A stretch of 64,000 nt of DNA from Paenibacillus dokdonensis (GCF_004916975.1 NZ_STGQ01000001.1:2591939-2655938); one strand, 5' to 3'. Counted from the first letter of the stretch, positions 40,612 to 50,238 are shown. Numbers and translations: made by a program. The notes: generated by a model not told the origin, from the sequence alone.

Positions 40612-42387
40612 GTGAAGAGAAGTAAGAACCTCATTGCTCAACACATGTCTGCACAACGAAAATATCTTGTTCTTCTTGGCATCATATCCTTTGCACTTGG
40701 TACAGCCATTGTTGGTCAGGCTGCATTGCTTGCAGAAGCCATCCAGCGTATCTTCGTGGAAAAAGCCTCTTTCTCATCCGTGGCTATGATCCTTGGCATG
40801 CTTTTGGCGATTATGGCTTTACGTACGTTGTTATCATTTGTTAATGGGAGAATTGGTCTCCATATGGCTGCCACTGCAAAGACCAACATGCGAGAATCTG
40901 TTTTGCACAACTTGACCCGTGTTTCCATGGGTTTAAGTCTTCAGGGACAGACGGGAGAGAGGGTTAGCGTAGCATTGGATGCCGTAGACGAGGCGGATAG
41001 TTATTTCAGTCAGTACATCCCGAAAATGGTGGAAGCGATGATAATTCCTATTTTGGTCCTGATCGTTACATTCACTCAACATGCCAATTCAGGTTGGATC
41101 ATGATCTTTACGGCTCCGTTTATTCCAATATTCATGATCTTGGTGGGGCTAAAGACGAAAAATAAATCGGAAGAAAAATATGCACAGCTGGCCCACTTTT
41201 CCGGTACGTTTCTGGATTCGCTTCAAGGGTTGGTTACATTGAAAATATTCGGGCGAACTCAGCGTCAGCAACAGGAGATAGAGCGCAGTAGTCTCAACTA
41301 CCGTGATACAACCATGGATATTTTGAAAATCGCATTCATGAATACGTTCATGTTGGAATCCATTGTGATGCTTAGTATCGGTGTTGTCGCCCTTGAGTTG
41401 GCCATTCAGTTGGTTGTTTACAAATCAATGGCGTTTCACACTGCTTTACTCGTTCTGTTACTCGTTCCAGAATTTTATAATCTCTTAAAAAATACAGGCA
41501 CCGCTTTTCATAGCGGGCGAACAAGCATGGGAGCGATCCGTAAGGTTGAGAGTATGCTTGAGAAGAATAGGGTAGAAGCGCATGTAAGGGATGGAAACGA
41601 TCAGATGCCAAATGTTCAAATATCCCATGCAATACCACTTCCAGTACCCCCTTCGATAGAACTGAAAAATGTACGATTTCAGTATGCTCCTGATTCATTT
41701 GAATTCCACTCGGGAAGTGTGTTTCTTAAACCGGGGGACAACATTGCCATTGTTGGTAAGAGTGGAGCCGGTAAAACGACACTGCTTCATCTTATTGCCG
41801 GTTTGCTGAAACCGGATTCGGGGATCATTCTGGTTAATGGAAACCCGCTCTCTCAAGATAATGAAGAAGTATGGTTTAAACATGTTAGCTACATCACACA
41901 ACACCCTCACATTTTTGCAGGTACATTCGCAGAAAATATTGCGATCGGTGCAGGGAGAGACGTTTCTAGGGCAGAAATCGAGAAAGCGGCAGAGGAAGCC
42001 GGACTTACAGCGGTTGCAGCACAATTGGATAAGGGGTTTGATACATTCGTTGGCGAGGGCGGACGTGGACTATCTGGTGGTGAAAAGCAACGTCTGGCCT
42101 TGGCACGCGCATTTTTGAAACGACCGGCCATCATATTGTTCGATGAGCCTACAGTAGGGCTCGATTTGCACACCGAAAGCATACTACAACGTTCCATTTC
42201 CACTTTGTCGAAAACGTCTACCATGATTACTGTGGCACATCGTTTATATACGATTCAACATGCCACCAACATTTTGTTTGTAGACCATGGATCGATCGTG
42301 GATTCAGGGTGTCACGAGGAACTTCTGAAACGATTGCCCCAATATGCTGAAATGGTCGCTGTTCAACAAAAAGGAGGATTAGCATGA
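40612..42387 (+). CDS. cydD: Heterodimeric ABC exporter subunit CydD
   Basis: 591 residues from GTG, with GGAAGGAGGAG 8 bases upstream. N-terminal six-helix exporter domain (about 1-310) and an ATPase domain: Walker A GKSGAGKTT (Lys388), signature LSGGEKQRLALARAF, Walker B AIILFDEPTVGLD, switch His in VAHRL. With CydC it exports cysteine/glutathione to allow assembly of cytochrome bd. Placed right after cydB, overlapping cydC by four bases (ATGA). Confidence 0.93.
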   Translation: MKRSKNLIAQHMSAQRKYLVLLGIISFALGTAIVGQAALLAEAIQRIFVEKASFSSVAMILGMLLAIMALRTLLSFVNGRIGLHMAATAKTNMRESVLHNLTRVSMGLSLQGQTGERVSVALDAVDEADSYFSQYIPKMVEAMIIPILVLIVTFTQHANSGWIMIFTAPFIPIFMILVGLKTKNKSEEKYAQLAHFSGTFLDSLQGLVTLKIFGRTQRQQQEIERSSLNYRDTTMDILKIAFMNTFMLESIVMLSIGVVALELAIQLVVYKSMAFHTALLVLLLVPEFYNLLKNTGTAFHSGRTSMGAIRKVESMLEKNRVEAHVRDGNDQMPNVQISHAIPLPVPPSIELKNVRFQYAPDSFEFHSGSVFLKPGDNIAIVGKSGAGKTTLLHLIAGLLKPDSGIILVNGNPLSQDNEEVWFKHVSYITQHPHIFAGTFAENIAIGAGRDVSRAEIEKAAEEAGLTAVAAQLDKGFDTFVGEGGRGLSGGEKQRLALARAFLKRPAIILFDEPTVGLDLHTESILQRSISTLSKTSTMITVAHRLYTIQHATNILFVDHGSIVDSGCHEELLKRLPQYAEMVAVQQKGGLA

Positions 42388-44114
42388 GTGAGCTGGCTAT
42401 GTTGTCAAAAGCGATGTTTCAGGAGCGGAAGGATATTATCTTTTCGATACTAGGAGGGTTTATTGCTGGAATAGCCGGTGTAGCTCTCTTTTCCGCAAGT
42501 GGGTATCTGATTGCTCAAACGGTATTTGCGCCACCGCTCTATACATTGATTATCCTTACATCTCTTGTGAAATTTCTTGGTTTTCTCCGGTCCTCGAGCC
42601 GTTATGGAGAACGATTGTATACCCACCGGGCGACGTTCTCCATTCTCAGCCGTTTACGAACTTCCTTTTTCTCTAAGCTCATCCCTTTGACACCCGGAAT
42701 ACTCAATAAAAATCGAAGTGGGGACCTACTTGCACGGATCGTTGGAGATGTAGAAAGTTTACAAAACTACTTTCTGCGCGTTGCATATCCGCCGCTTGTT
42801 GTCATTATGGTGTTTTTGGCAACGGTACTTTTTACAGCTTCCTATTCCTTCTGGATTGCTGGTTTACTGGTATTGGGAATGTTGATGACTTCACTGGTCG
42901 TGCCTGGAATTGTTCTGTTGGGACAACGAAAAATACATGAGCGTGTCCGTGAGCAGCGATCGAAACTGTCCACGGAAATCACAGAAACACTGTATGGATT
43001 TCGGGATTTAAAGATTTATGGGCAGTTGGCACAGCGTGAGGAGCAACTTCAGCACTATTCAGCTTCATTGGCAGCTGAACAGCAACGAGCTGCTAAACAA
43101 TTGTTACTGGGACAATCCATGCATGTTTTTGTTACATTTTTTATGGCTTGGGGTGTGCTGACGCTCAGTGCCTATTTGATTATGGACGGAAGACTTGCTG
43201 GCGTATTTCTTGCCATGCTGGTTATGGCCACGCAAACCGTTTTCGAAGAATCAGCTGCTTTGGCTGTATTACCTGCATATAAGCAAGATAGCGAACATGC
43301 AGCCCATCGGCTGACGGAAACAATACCATCTCAAGCGACAACATTGCGATTAAGTAAGTCTGAGTCTTTACCAACTGATTTACCTGTATCCATTGAAATA
43401 AGCAACGCTACTTATCAATACGAGGGGGAGTGGAGGCCAGCACTAATGAATTTCTCACTACATCTTGCTGCAGGTTCTAAAACAGCGATTGTTGGGCCGA
43501 GCGGGTCAGGAAAATCTACGTTAATCGAGTTGTTGCTCAAACTGCGAACAACAACATCGGGGAATATACGCATAAACAAAGTCTTGATTAACGAATTGGA
43601 GGAGGCAAACATCTGGGAATTGACAAATGTAGTATTGCAACAAAGTCATTTTTTCAAAGGGACGCTTCGTGAAAATCTGTTGGAAGATGCAGATGAACAT
43701 TTTGACGAGGAGCTAATGGAGGTACTTGCTAAAGCCCAATTACCAAATGTTTCGCTAAACCAGGAGGTCTATGAGAAAGGTGAAAACTTATCCGATGGAG
43801 AAAAACAGCGTCTTGCCTTAGCACGAGCCATGCTACGCAAAGGACTACTTTGGTTGCTGGACGAACCAACGTCTTCTCTGGACTATGTAACCGAGCAACG
43901 CGTTCTAAAGCAATTGTACGAGCAAGCTAGCGGAGATACACTTCTTCTCATTTGTCATCGCCTCACCGGTCTAGAGAGGATGGATCAGATTGTCGTCATG
44001 GAGCAGGGCGAAATTGTGGAGATCGGCTCATTTACGGAATTGATGGAACAGAAGGGATACTTTTATAAGTTAAAACAGATTGAACTACAGATGATTGGTG
44101 AATCTGGAGTTTAA
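42384..44114 (+). CDS. cydC: Heterodimeric ABC exporter subunit CydC
   Basis: 576 residues. Membrane domain about 1-310, then ATPase domain with Walker A GPSGSGKST (Lys377), Walker B LLWLLDEPTSSLD and switch His in LICHRL. The signature reads YEKGENLSDGEKQRLALARA, i.e. LSDGE instead of LSGGQ; such drift in one of the two signature loops is common in heterodimeric exporters with one degenerate ATP site, the CydC/CydD arrangement. Overlaps cydD by ATGA. Ends the operon; a response regulator follows 67 bases later on the same strand. Confidence 0.93.
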   Translation: MSELAMLSKAMFQERKDIIFSILGGFIAGIAGVALFSASGYLIAQTVFAPPLYTLIILTSLVKFLGFLRSSSRYGERLYTHRATFSILSRLRTSFFSKLIPLTPGILNKNRSGDLLARIVGDVESLQNYFLRVAYPPLVVIMVFLATVLFTASYSFWIAGLLVLGMLMTSLVVPGIVLLGQRKIHERVREQRSKLSTEITETLYGFRDLKIYGQLAQREEQLQHYSASLAAEQQRAAKQLLLGQSMHVFVTFFMAWGVLTLSAYLIMDGRLAGVFLAMLVMATQTVFEESAALAVLPAYKQDSEHAAHRLTETIPSQATTLRLSKSESLPTDLPVSIEISNATYQYEGEWRPALMNFSLHLAAGSKTAIVGPSGSGKSTLIELLLKLRTTTSGNIRINKVLINELEEANIWELTNVVLQQSHFFKGTLRENLLEDADEHFDEELMEVLAKAQLPNVSLNQEVYEKGENLSDGEKQRLALARAMLRKGLLWLLDEPTSSLDYVTEQRVLKQLYEQASGDTLLLICHRLTGLERMDQIVVMEQGEIVEIGSFTELMEQKGYFYKLKQIELQMIGESGV

Positions 44115-44181
44115 AACGCTTGAGCTCCTGTAAGCTAATTGGTTGGTTCGGTTCACTCAGGCCGTAGGAGGGCGATTGAAA

Positions 44182-44916
44182 ATGATGACAAACCATAGAA
44201 GAGTTTTACTAGTTGATGACGAGACACGCATTCGTACCATCCTACGAATGTATTTGGAGTTAGAGGGATTCATCGTCGAAGAAGCACCGAGTGGTACACA
44301 AGCCATCCAAAGATATGGTGAGAACCACGAAAATTATGATTTGATCGTGCTGGATTGGTTACTGCCTGACTTGAATGGGATTGAGGTTTGCAAGTGTATG
44401 AAACAGACACAACCTGATATTCCGATTCTGATGTTATCTGGGCGATCGGAAGAAAGGGACCGCATTGAAGGTTTTGAAGCCGGAGCAGACGATTACGTCA
44501 TCAAGCCATTTAGCCCAAGGGAAATTGTGCTGCGTATACAAAACATGATAACCCGTGTATATTCTCCCAGTTCCTATGTTTCTGAAACCGATAATTTGCT
44601 AAATAACGCTATCATGATTGGTGAAATTGTACTTTATCCTTCAGCACGCCGTGTTATGGTGAAACAAAATGATGTCCATCTGACTCCGAAAGAATATGAT
44701 CTGCTCTATTTCCTGATCACACATCAAGAAACAGTATATTCTCGTGAAATATTGCTTACAGAAGTTTGGAAGTCATCGCACAGAGAGATTTACGAACAGC
44801 GTACAGTAGATGCCCACATTAAACGCCTGCGTGAGAAGCTATTCTCCTATTATCCGGAAGGAAAAGAATGCATTCAGACATTATGGGGACGTGGATATAT
44901 GTTCCATAAACTTTAA
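44182..44916 (+). CDS. OmpR/PhoB-type response regulator, orphan
   Basis: 244 residues. Canonical receiver: VLLVDDETRIR, phosphorylation Asp in IVLDWLLPDLNG, ILMLSGRSEERDRIEGFEAG and DDYVIKPFS; C-terminal winged helix with RTVDAHIKRLREKL and TLWGRGYMF. ATG 44182 follows TAGGAGGG by 8 bases; upstream in-frame codons are not coding. No kinase gene is next to it. Cotranscription with cydABCD is possible (67-base gap). It and the opposed response regulator at 36172-36894 flank the cyd genes, so one or both may control them. Confidence 0.9.
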   Translation: MMTNHRRVLLVDDETRIRTILRMYLELEGFIVEEAPSGTQAIQRYGENHENYDLIVLDWLLPDLNGIEVCKCMKQTQPDIPILMLSGRSEERDRIEGFEAGADDYVIKPFSPREIVLRIQNMITRVYSPSSYVSETDNLLNNAIMIGEIVLYPSARRVMVKQNDVHLTPKEYDLLYFLITHQETVYSREILLTEVWKSSHREIYEQRTVDAHIKRLREKLFSYYPEGKECIQTLWGRGYMFHKL

Positions 44917-45016
44917 TTTTGGGAAACCAAAATTACATTAAAAATGGACGAATGAGGCACCAATCCGAAGTGATTGGTATCCAACTGACGCAGCGGAATT
45001 CCATTCCAAACAACAA

Positions 45017-45060
45017 TGAAAATGAACCTGCTCCCTCAGTAAGGAAGCGGGTTTTCATTT
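45017..45060 (+). terminator. Terminator after the response regulator
   Basis: AATGAAAATGAACCTGCTCCCT pairs with AAGGAAGCGGGTTTTCATTT with internal bulges; T-rich right arm. Lies between convergent genes (response regulator and the minus-strand TetR). Confidence 0.7.
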
Positions 45061-45122
45061 ATAATATGGATTAGAAGAGGGTATGGAGAGGCGTGGCATG
45101 TGGAACAGGTCTCGTTTCATGA

Positions 45123-45728
45123 TTAGGGGGCTATCACTTTTACACAACAATCCTGCAAATAGGACGCAAAGCATGCTGTATTCATTTGCATATGCTTATT
45201 ATCCCCATCCAATTTGCTGAGCAAAATGCCTCCTTCGAGCAAGGAAACGGCAAATGAAGCAAGTGCATCCGCATCCAAATCTTCCTTAAACTCCCCACTA
45301 TTCATCCCGTCAAGAATTATACTCTTCATCATATCCAAATAGGTATGCAGCCCTTGCCTTGCCCGATCACGAAGCTCCGTATGAGTATCATCACTTTCTA
45401 CTGCTGTATTCTGCATGGGGCATCCGCCAATAAAGGGTGGATTATCAACAACATCTTTATACACACGAAAAAATGCAAGTAACCGCCCTGACGCAGACAG
45501 CTCTAGGTCGACCGCCTCAGCAAATTTCCCGCTAACCATACTGGCAGCGTAATTGTAGGCTTCAAGCGCAATCTCATCTTTACTTGTAAAATGTCGATAG
45601 ATGCCCCCTTTCTTAATTCCGGTGTCGGCAATAATATCGTTTAACGATGTACCGGCATAACCTCTTTGATTAAATATTGCTGCCGATTTCATAATAATAT
45701 GCTCTCTTGTTCGATCTCCTTTTTTCAT
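45123..45728 (-). CDS. TetR/AcrR family regulator, intact twin of the 37.1-kb relic
   Basis: 201 residues. HTH: GTSLNDIIADTGIKKGGIYR, HFTSKDEIALEAYN. C-terminal domain with FIGGCPMQNTAVESDDTHTE, where the Cys may be redox active. It is nearly identical over most of its length to the interrupted gene at 37125-37724, on the other strand, so the two form an inverted pair flanking cydABCD and the response regulator. RBS CGGAGGAACAC before ATG is shared with the relic. The palindrome ACCGATCGGT upstream of both suggests autoregulation and control of the divergent gap gene. Confidence 0.9.
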   Translation of the reverse strand: MKKGDRTREHIIMKSAAIFNQRGYAGTSLNDIIADTGIKKGGIYRHFTSKDEIALEAYNYAASMVSGKFAEAVDLELSASGRLLAFFRVYKDVVDNPPFIGGCPMQNTAVESDDTHTELRDRARQGLHTYLDMMKSIILDGMNSGEFKEDLDADALASFAVSLLEGGILLSKLDGDNKHMQMNTACFASYLQDCCVKVIAP

Positions 45729-45788
45729 GTGTTCCTCCGAATGATCTTATTCTAATTTAACATTATATCAAATTTTAAAACCGAAGCC

Positions 45789-45833
45789 TTGCCAATGTTT
45801 TAAATCCTGATATAATAAAGGTACCGATCGGTA
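45789..45833 (+). promoter_or_regulatory. gap promoter with ACCGATCGGT operator
   Basis: TTGCCA (45789-45794), 16-bp spacer, TATAAT (45811-45816), then TACCGATCGGTA (45822-45833) at the start site, facing the GAPDH gene 128 bases downstream. The TetR gene is transcribed away on the other side. The same palindrome lies after a -10 box at 37020-37030. So the TetR protein probably blocks both promoters. Confidence 0.7.
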
Positions 45834-45960
45834 TCTTTTATTTTAAAGCAAAACCATTCCAAAGGCAAACTTGTCTGGCTTCGGCTCAGTGCTTACCTTT
45901 AAGTTCTATTGAACAAACTAATGTGGAATGGATTTCGAACGAAACTAGGAGGATCATTCA

Positions 45961-46971
45961 ATGAGTGTAAAAGTAGGCATTAATGGTTTTGGGCGAATTG
46001 GAAGACTCGCATTCCGTCGGATTCAAGAGGTGGAAAATATCGAGGTTGTAGCGATAAACGATCTAACTGACGCAAAAATGCTGGCTCATCTGCTCAAATA
46101 TGATACAACACAAGGCACTTTCCATGGTGACATCAAAGTTCATGATGGAGCCTTTACTGTTAACGGTCAAGAAATTAAAGTGCTGGCTAACCGTAACCCT
46201 GAAGAAATTCCTTGGGGCGAGCTTGGCGTAGATATCGTACTCGAATGTACAGGTTTCTTTACCACCAAAGAAAAAGCCGAGCTTCACCTGAAAGGCGGAG
46301 CAAAGAAAGTCGTTATTTCCGCTCCGGCAACAGGCGACATGAAGACCATCGTGTACAACGTAAACCATGAAACACTAGACGGATCGGAAACCGTCATTTC
46401 CGGTGCTTCCTGCACAACGAACTGTCTGGCTCCCATGGCTAAAGCACTGAACGATAAATTCGGCATTCAATCCGGGTTGATGACAACCGTTCACGCCTAT
46501 ACAGGCAACCAGAATACCCTTGATGCGCCAGATTCAAAAGGAGACTTCCGCGCAGCACGGGCTGCTGCAGAGAACATTGTTCCTTACTCCACCGGTGCAG
46601 CAAAAGCCATTGGCCTCGTTCTTCCTGAACTGAAGGGCAAACTTGATGGCGCCTCTCAACGTGTGCCTGTGCCAACAGGCTCCGTAACGGAACTCGTAGC
46701 CGTATTGAACACCACAGTAACAGTTGATGAAGTGAACGCCGCTATGAAAGAAGCATCTGATCCAGAAACGTATGGATATACGGAAGACCAAATCGTCTCT
46801 TCCGATGTGAAGGGAATGACATTCGGGTCTCTTTTTGATGCCACTCAAACAAAAGTTCTAACAGTTGGCGACCAGCAACTGGTGAAAACTGTAGCCTGGT
46901 ACGATAATGAAATGTCTTACACCGCGCAACTGGTTAGAACATTAGAATATTTCTCAAAAATCGCTGAGTAA
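45961..46971 (+). CDS. gap: Glyceraldehyde-3-phosphate dehydrogenase, type I
   Basis: 336 residues. NAD-binding [17 protein letters not shown]-type [20 protein letters not shown], catalytic Cys151 in [12 protein letters not shown], and substrate loop [14 protein letters not shown] with [28 protein letters not shown] at the end. All catalytic parts are intact. Glycolytic enzyme of the cytoplasm. It is not in a cggR-gap-pgk-tpi operon here but stands alone after the TetR operator, so this may be a second isozyme with stress- or respiration-linked expression. RBS TAGGAGGATC. Confidence 0.95.
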   Translation: MSVKVGINGFGRIGRLAFRRIQEVENIEVVAINDLTDAKMLAHLLKYDTTQGTFHGDIKVHDGAFTVNGQEIKVLANRNPEEIPWGELGVDIVLECTGFFTTKEKAELHLKGGAKKVVISAPATGDMKTIVYNVNHETLDGSETVISGASCTTNCLAPMAKALNDKFGIQSGLMTTVHAYTGNQNTLDAPDSKGDFRAARAAAENIVPYSTGAAKAIGLVLPELKGKLDGASQRVPVPTGSVTELVAVLNTTVTVDEVNAAMKEASDPETYGYTEDQIVSSDVKGMTFGSLFDATQTKVLTVGDQQLVKTVAWYDNEMSYTAQLVRTLEYFSKIAE

Positions 46972-47094
46972 CATCGCTGCAATTCTTCTTGATTCTAGCT
47001 GCAAGCGTCAAAGAGCAGGGGATTTCCGAATATCCTGTTAATCTTATAGCTGTACACGTCATTGACTGTATTGGCAATAGAAAGGAGTCATGAA

Positions 47095-47334
47095 ATGAGA
47101 GATTCTGAGGAATTGTTCGAAGAGGTAGATGATGTATTGAGAAGACTACGTCCTTTTTTAATGCGCGATGGCGGAGATGCCGAATTGGTTGAGGTCAAGG
47201 ACGGAGTGGCTAAATTAAAATTCTTGGGAGCGTGCAACGGCTGTGCTAGTGCAACGATCACATTGAAGGCTGGCATTGAAAGTGCCATTTTTGAAGAAGT
47301 GGATGGCATTCATGAAGTCGCTCAAGTCTTCTAG
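47095..47334 (+). CDS. Nfu-type Fe-S cluster carrier (NifU C-terminal domain)
   Basis: 79 residues, a single NifU_C domain: [40 protein letters not shown], with the CxxC motif (Cys-Asn-Gly-Cys) that binds a [4Fe-4S] cluster between two monomers. It delivers clusters to client proteins; cf. YutI of B. subtilis. ATG 47095 lies 7 bases after AAAGGAG; an earlier ATG at 47090 stops at once. It lies 120 bases after gap, possibly cotranscribed; heme or Fe-S demand of the nearby oxidase cluster is a thematic link only. Confidence 0.9.
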   Translation: MRDSEELFEEVDDVLRRLRPFLMRDGGDAELVEVKDGVAKLKFLGACNGCASATITLKAGIESAIFEEVDGIHEVAQVF

Positions 47335-47411
47335 AAAGCCTCTTTCCATGCGCGTGTTACAAGATATTTGTCCTAAAGTAAAGGCCAACGATAGCTCTTT
47401 CAATATGGAGG

Positions 47412-47431
47412 GCGGGGACAATGGTCCCCGC
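47412..47431. terminator. GC-rich hairpin after nfu
   Basis: GCGGGGAC pairs with GTCCCCGC around AATG, followed by TTATTCTATTTT. Lies between nfu and the convergent VCBS gene. Confidence 0.8.
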
Positions 47432-47495
47432 TTATTCTATTTTATCCACTTTAATAGTCTTGGATCTGCCGAATGTCATGAAGGAAAGCCACGAA

Positions 47496-48254
47496 TCAGT
47501 ACAAGCTAATCAACGTTGATCCTAAGATGGTGACCGTTAATCTGGCTGTGTCGAAATACGTTCCCTTCCATGTCAAATGGTTCACCACATAGCCGAGGGT
47601 ATCTGCATTTGTAGGTCCTATAATACGCTGCGTCGCAATCAAGTCGTAGCGCGTGTTTTTTTCATGGGACACGATCGGTGACAGGCTCCCCAGAGCCAAA
47701 ACCTCGCCTTTGGTAGGCTGCTTTAATTTTCCATCCGGGTTGTAATACTGTGCTAGATATTCTGAACCTTTATTGCTGATGTCGATGAGGAACAACACAT
47801 CCATTTGTGGGCTGCTCACACCAACTTTGTAGTAATCCTGATAATGTACTTGGAAAGGATGCGCCTTGTTGAAGGCCTCATAATCAAACATCATGCGGAG
47901 TGCATTATTTTTAAAGGAAAATACATAAAAAAAACCGTAACCACCGCTACCCCCTGAATCGATGCTGACTAAAATATCCGAAATGCGATCCCCTGAAAAA
48001 TCCCCTAGGAACAATCTTGCATTGTACCCCGCATTACTCGCCAAAGGTACTTGGGTGATTTGTGCCGTGCGCCCATCTTGAATAATCAAGGTTATTTGAA
48101 CAGCAAAATTCCCTTCACCAGGCTTATTCCCATATAAATACACATAATCGTTAACACCGTCACCAGTGACATCCCCTATTTTTGCATCTAACAAGACCAT
48201 ACTTCTTGAAGCAATCTCGTGCGCATACATGGGTGCAAATAAATATTCGTACAT
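47496..48254 (-). CDS. FG-GAP/VCBS repeat protein, spore-coat or cell-surface type
   Basis: 252 residues without an obvious signal peptide. Calcium-binding-like FG-GAP units: KIGDVTGDGVNDYVYLYG (about residues 25-42) and FLGDFSGDRISDILVSIDSG, a third weaker FLIDISNKGSEYL. Similar proteins occur in Bacillales and are often annotated as spore coat proteins or VCBS repeat-containing proteins; role uncertain. AAGGAGGG is 6 bases before the ATG. It ends 160 bases from nfu, convergent. Confidence 0.75.
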   Translation of the reverse strand: MYEYLFAPMYAHEIASRSMVLLDAKIGDVTGDGVNDYVYLYGNKPGEGNFAVQITLIIQDGRTAQITQVPLASNAGYNARLFLGDFSGDRISDILVSIDSGGSGGYGFFYVFSFKNNALRMMFDYEAFNKAHPFQVHYQDYYKVGVSSPQMDVLFLIDISNKGSEYLAQYYNPDGKLKQPTKGEVLALGSLSPIVSHEKNTRYDLIATQRIIGPTNADTLGYVVNHLTWKGTYFDTARLTVTILGSTLISLY

Positions 48255-48602
48255 ATGGAACCCTCCTTATTCGAAACTCATGCCTTAATGATTACTATAT
48301 GTAGGTGAGTACCTAGTCGACAGTTCATTCGCCCACGAATCAGAATACCCATTCTGAAAATTAATTAAAGTTAAGACGAGATGTTTGTCGCGCTGCCCGT
48401 TTTATTAAGCTAACGCGCAGGATAGTGTAACAAATGCATTATATTTATGATACGGCTCTCTGTAAATCAATCTATAACATATCGAATTTTCTAGCAGATT
48501 CTATGTTGCAGATTCCTTCAGGGCGGAAGAGGGACTGTGTTGGGGTCTGTTAAAGGAGACTGATAGTAGATTCCCGTACTCGGTTTGGCAGCGGTTTGGA
48601 TC
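48255..48602. repeat. Gene-free stretch with boundary motif
   Basis: TTATTAAGCTAACGCGCAGG followed by ATAGTG at 48403-48426 is a boundary-motif copy with CGCG instead of CGGG. No other feature. Confidence 0.5.
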
Positions 48603-48806
48603 ATGCTGCACAGCAAAGAGCGCAGGTTAGACCTGATCTTTCTTATATGGGTAGTTGCCGGAGGGAAGTTTATTATCTGGATATTTTATTGCTTTATTCG
48701 AATAAGTATTAGCAACCTAATCAGTGCAGTTAGTTGTATACTTTTTATACTCTGGTTCGTTCCTTTACAAAGTCCGCGTTATCCGTGGCTTCTTTTTTTA
48801 ATATGA
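48603..48806 (+). CDS. Hydrophobic reading frame of 67 codons, doubtful
   Basis: From ATG 48603, [32 protein letters not shown] and [13 protein letters not shown] form two or three membrane helices. No ribosome site stands before any start. It might be the 3' end of a truncated membrane protein gene. Unknown family. Confidence 0.25.
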   Translation: MLHSKERRLDLIFLIWVVAGGKFIIWIFYCFIRISISNLISAVSCILFILWFVPLQSPRYPWLLFLI

Positions 48807-48893
48807 GAGGTTGAGGAACTACTTGAATGAACAAACTATGTTATGCTGAATACAACAAAGTGCGTTCATTTCAAGAAAGGGGTTTAAAATGCC

Positions 48894-49166
48894 ATGTGCC
48901 GAAATATCAAGACCTTATTCAATTTCGACCCGCCTGCGACGGATGAAGAAATTCAGGCTGCAGCGCTGCAATTCGTAAGGAAGCTCTCGGGCTTTAACCG
49001 TCCTTCCAAAGCGAACGAAGCGGCGTTTAACCAAGCAGTGCAAGAGTTTACCGTCGTTGCACGGCAGCTGCTGGATTCTCTGGTGACTCAAGCCGAACCC
49101 CGCAATCGAGAGGTCGAGATCGCTCGGGCCCGGGCACGATCCGCTAAGCGATTCGGGGAATCCTAA
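48894..49166 (+). CDS. DUF2277 family protein
   Basis: 90 residues. MCRNIKTLFNFDPPATDEEI, then AALQFVRKLSGFNRPSKANE AAFNQAV is the complete DUF2277 pattern (CRNIKTL.NF.PPAT.EE...ALQ.VRK.SG...PS..N). A small cytoplasmic protein of unknown function, often in stress or accessory regions. AAAGGGG lies 11 bases before ATG. Alone between two repeat copies. Full length for the family. Confidence 0.9.
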   Translation: MCRNIKTLFNFDPPATDEEIQAAALQFVRKLSGFNRPSKANEAAFNQAVQEFTVVARQLLDSLVTQAEPRNREVEIARARARSAKRFGES

Positions 49167-49225
49167 GCGGGTAAAGATGGAATCGCATTAGAGGTACCTT
49201 AAAGAAGAGCGCTTAAATTATTATC

Positions 49226-49268
49226 GACAATTAATTGATACGTTGATCATCGGTATCAATTAATTGTC
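49226..49268. terminator. Perfect 16-bp AT-rich hairpin after the DUF2277 gene
   Basis: GACAATTAATTGATAC pairs with GTATCAATTAATTGTC around an 11-base loop, 60 bases after the stop. Its right end overlaps the start of repeat R9. No T-run. Confidence 0.7.
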
Positions 49269-49412
49269 CGGTGACAAAAACATTGTAACATTAGAAGTCG
49301 CTGATTAAGCGGCTTTTTATATTATGGAAGAGGTACGATGGACTATGTTCTTGTCCAGTCGAAGGGCAAGAACATAGTCCGATTACCGATTAGATAAGCA
49401 TCAAACTAACTG
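49262..49412 (+). repeat. Structured interspersed repeat, copy R9 (covaried hairpin)
   Basis: GGTGACAAAAACATTG, terminator part AGTCGCTGATTAAGCGGCTT, then the long hairpin with arms GGACTATGTTCTTGTCC (49340-49356) and GGGCAAGAACATAGTCC (49364-49380): 16 pairs plus one G-T. Versus R2 the base next to the apex changed on both sides (TACAAG to CTATG and its complement), again keeping the pairing. GATTACCGATTAGATAAGC follows. Confidence 0.85.
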
Positions 49413-49612
49413 GACACGACATTTGAATTCACCGACAATCAGGCCACCGATTACTTTAGTGTCCTTCTTCCTATGTTTATAAAGGCATAATCATAGCTCT
49501 TGGGCCAAGCGGAAAATGTAGACTTTGCGCTGTGGGAATCGGTTTGTTGCTTATGATGGCATCCAGAATAGGGAATACCAGCGTAGCTGACACCACCCGG
49601 ATAAAAAAGTAA
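49413..49612. other. Gene-free stretch
   Basis: No convincing frame or element; a short Cys-containing frame near 49505-49545 has no start signal. Confidence 0.3.
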
Positions 49613-49636
49613 GAACTCTCCATGTCTGGAGAGTTC
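49613..49636. terminator. 10-bp stem-loop with flanking T-run
   Basis: GAACTCTCCA pairs with TGGAGAGTTC around TGTC; ATTTTATAGG follows. Terminator-like, with no gene directly upstream, so it is probably left over from a lost gene. Confidence 0.7.
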
Positions 49637-49676
49637 ATTTTATAGGTAATAAGTCTAAAATTTGCAGCCTATTAGA

Positions 49677-49700
49677 TTAAACTAACGTTCCCCGATAGTT
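49677..49700 (+). repeat. Module-boundary motif before the fragment cluster
   Basis: TTAAACTAACGTTCCCCGAT AGTTGA (49677-49702). Same TTAAACTAACG...CGATAGTT skeleton. Confidence 0.6.
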
Positions 49701-49729
49701 GAGCAACTACTGCTAACGTAAAATCTTCC

Positions 49730-49927
49730 TCAATACCACATAATCAAGCTAGCAATTCCGAACACGAGCAGGGCTGCGCTAATCAACGATTCATTTAAAT
49801 GAGTCACCTCTAGCAGAAAAGGGGAGATGTAGGTATAAGCGAGAGAATATCCACCTAACCAGAAAAAAGTTACCGCCAATGCAACCAAAACCTGAGGTTT
49901 TCTTAACAAAGCTAATTGCTTGATCAA
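49730..49927 (-). pseudogene. Internal fragment of an MFS transporter
   Basis: QLALLRKPQVLVALAVTFFW, GGYSLAYTYISPFLLEVTHL, NESLISAALLVFGIASLIMWY is the start of the second half of a DHA1 MFS (compare TALVITLLYVGGYATLFTYI in the gene at 31043). Both ends are missing. It joins the CDF fragment with only a few bases between. Confidence 0.75.
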
Positions 49928-49944
49928 AGGAACAGGCTTGTGCG

Positions 49945-50238
49945 ACCTGTTGAGCTCTGTAGGTATTATTTTGTCTGCCGTCCTTATTTATTTTACCGGA
50001 TATCATAATCTAGACCCGCTGATCAGCATGATCATCGGAGGAATCATTTTTATCGGCGGAACTAAAATTATCCGCGAATCTTACTTGGTGCTGATGGAAT
50101 CCGTGCTATACAAATTTCGACCTGGACGCCATCCGTAAGGATATTCGTACCATTTGAATGGATCAAAGATGTTCATGAGCTTCATCTATGGTCCGTATCG
50201 ACCGATCATTATGGTGTCACTTCGGCCAATGTAAATTT
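49945..50238 (+). pseudogene. Fragment of a cation diffusion facilitator (CzcD-like)
   Basis: DLLSSVGIILSAVLIYFTGY, HNLDPLISMIIGGIIFIGGT, KIIRESYLVLMES are transmembrane helices V-VI of CDF exporters; after a shift the cytoplasmic domain continues (KFDLDAIRKDI, HELHLWSV.TDHYGVTSANV). N-terminus and C-terminus are lost. It ends directly in the boundary motif at 50239. Confidence 0.7.
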
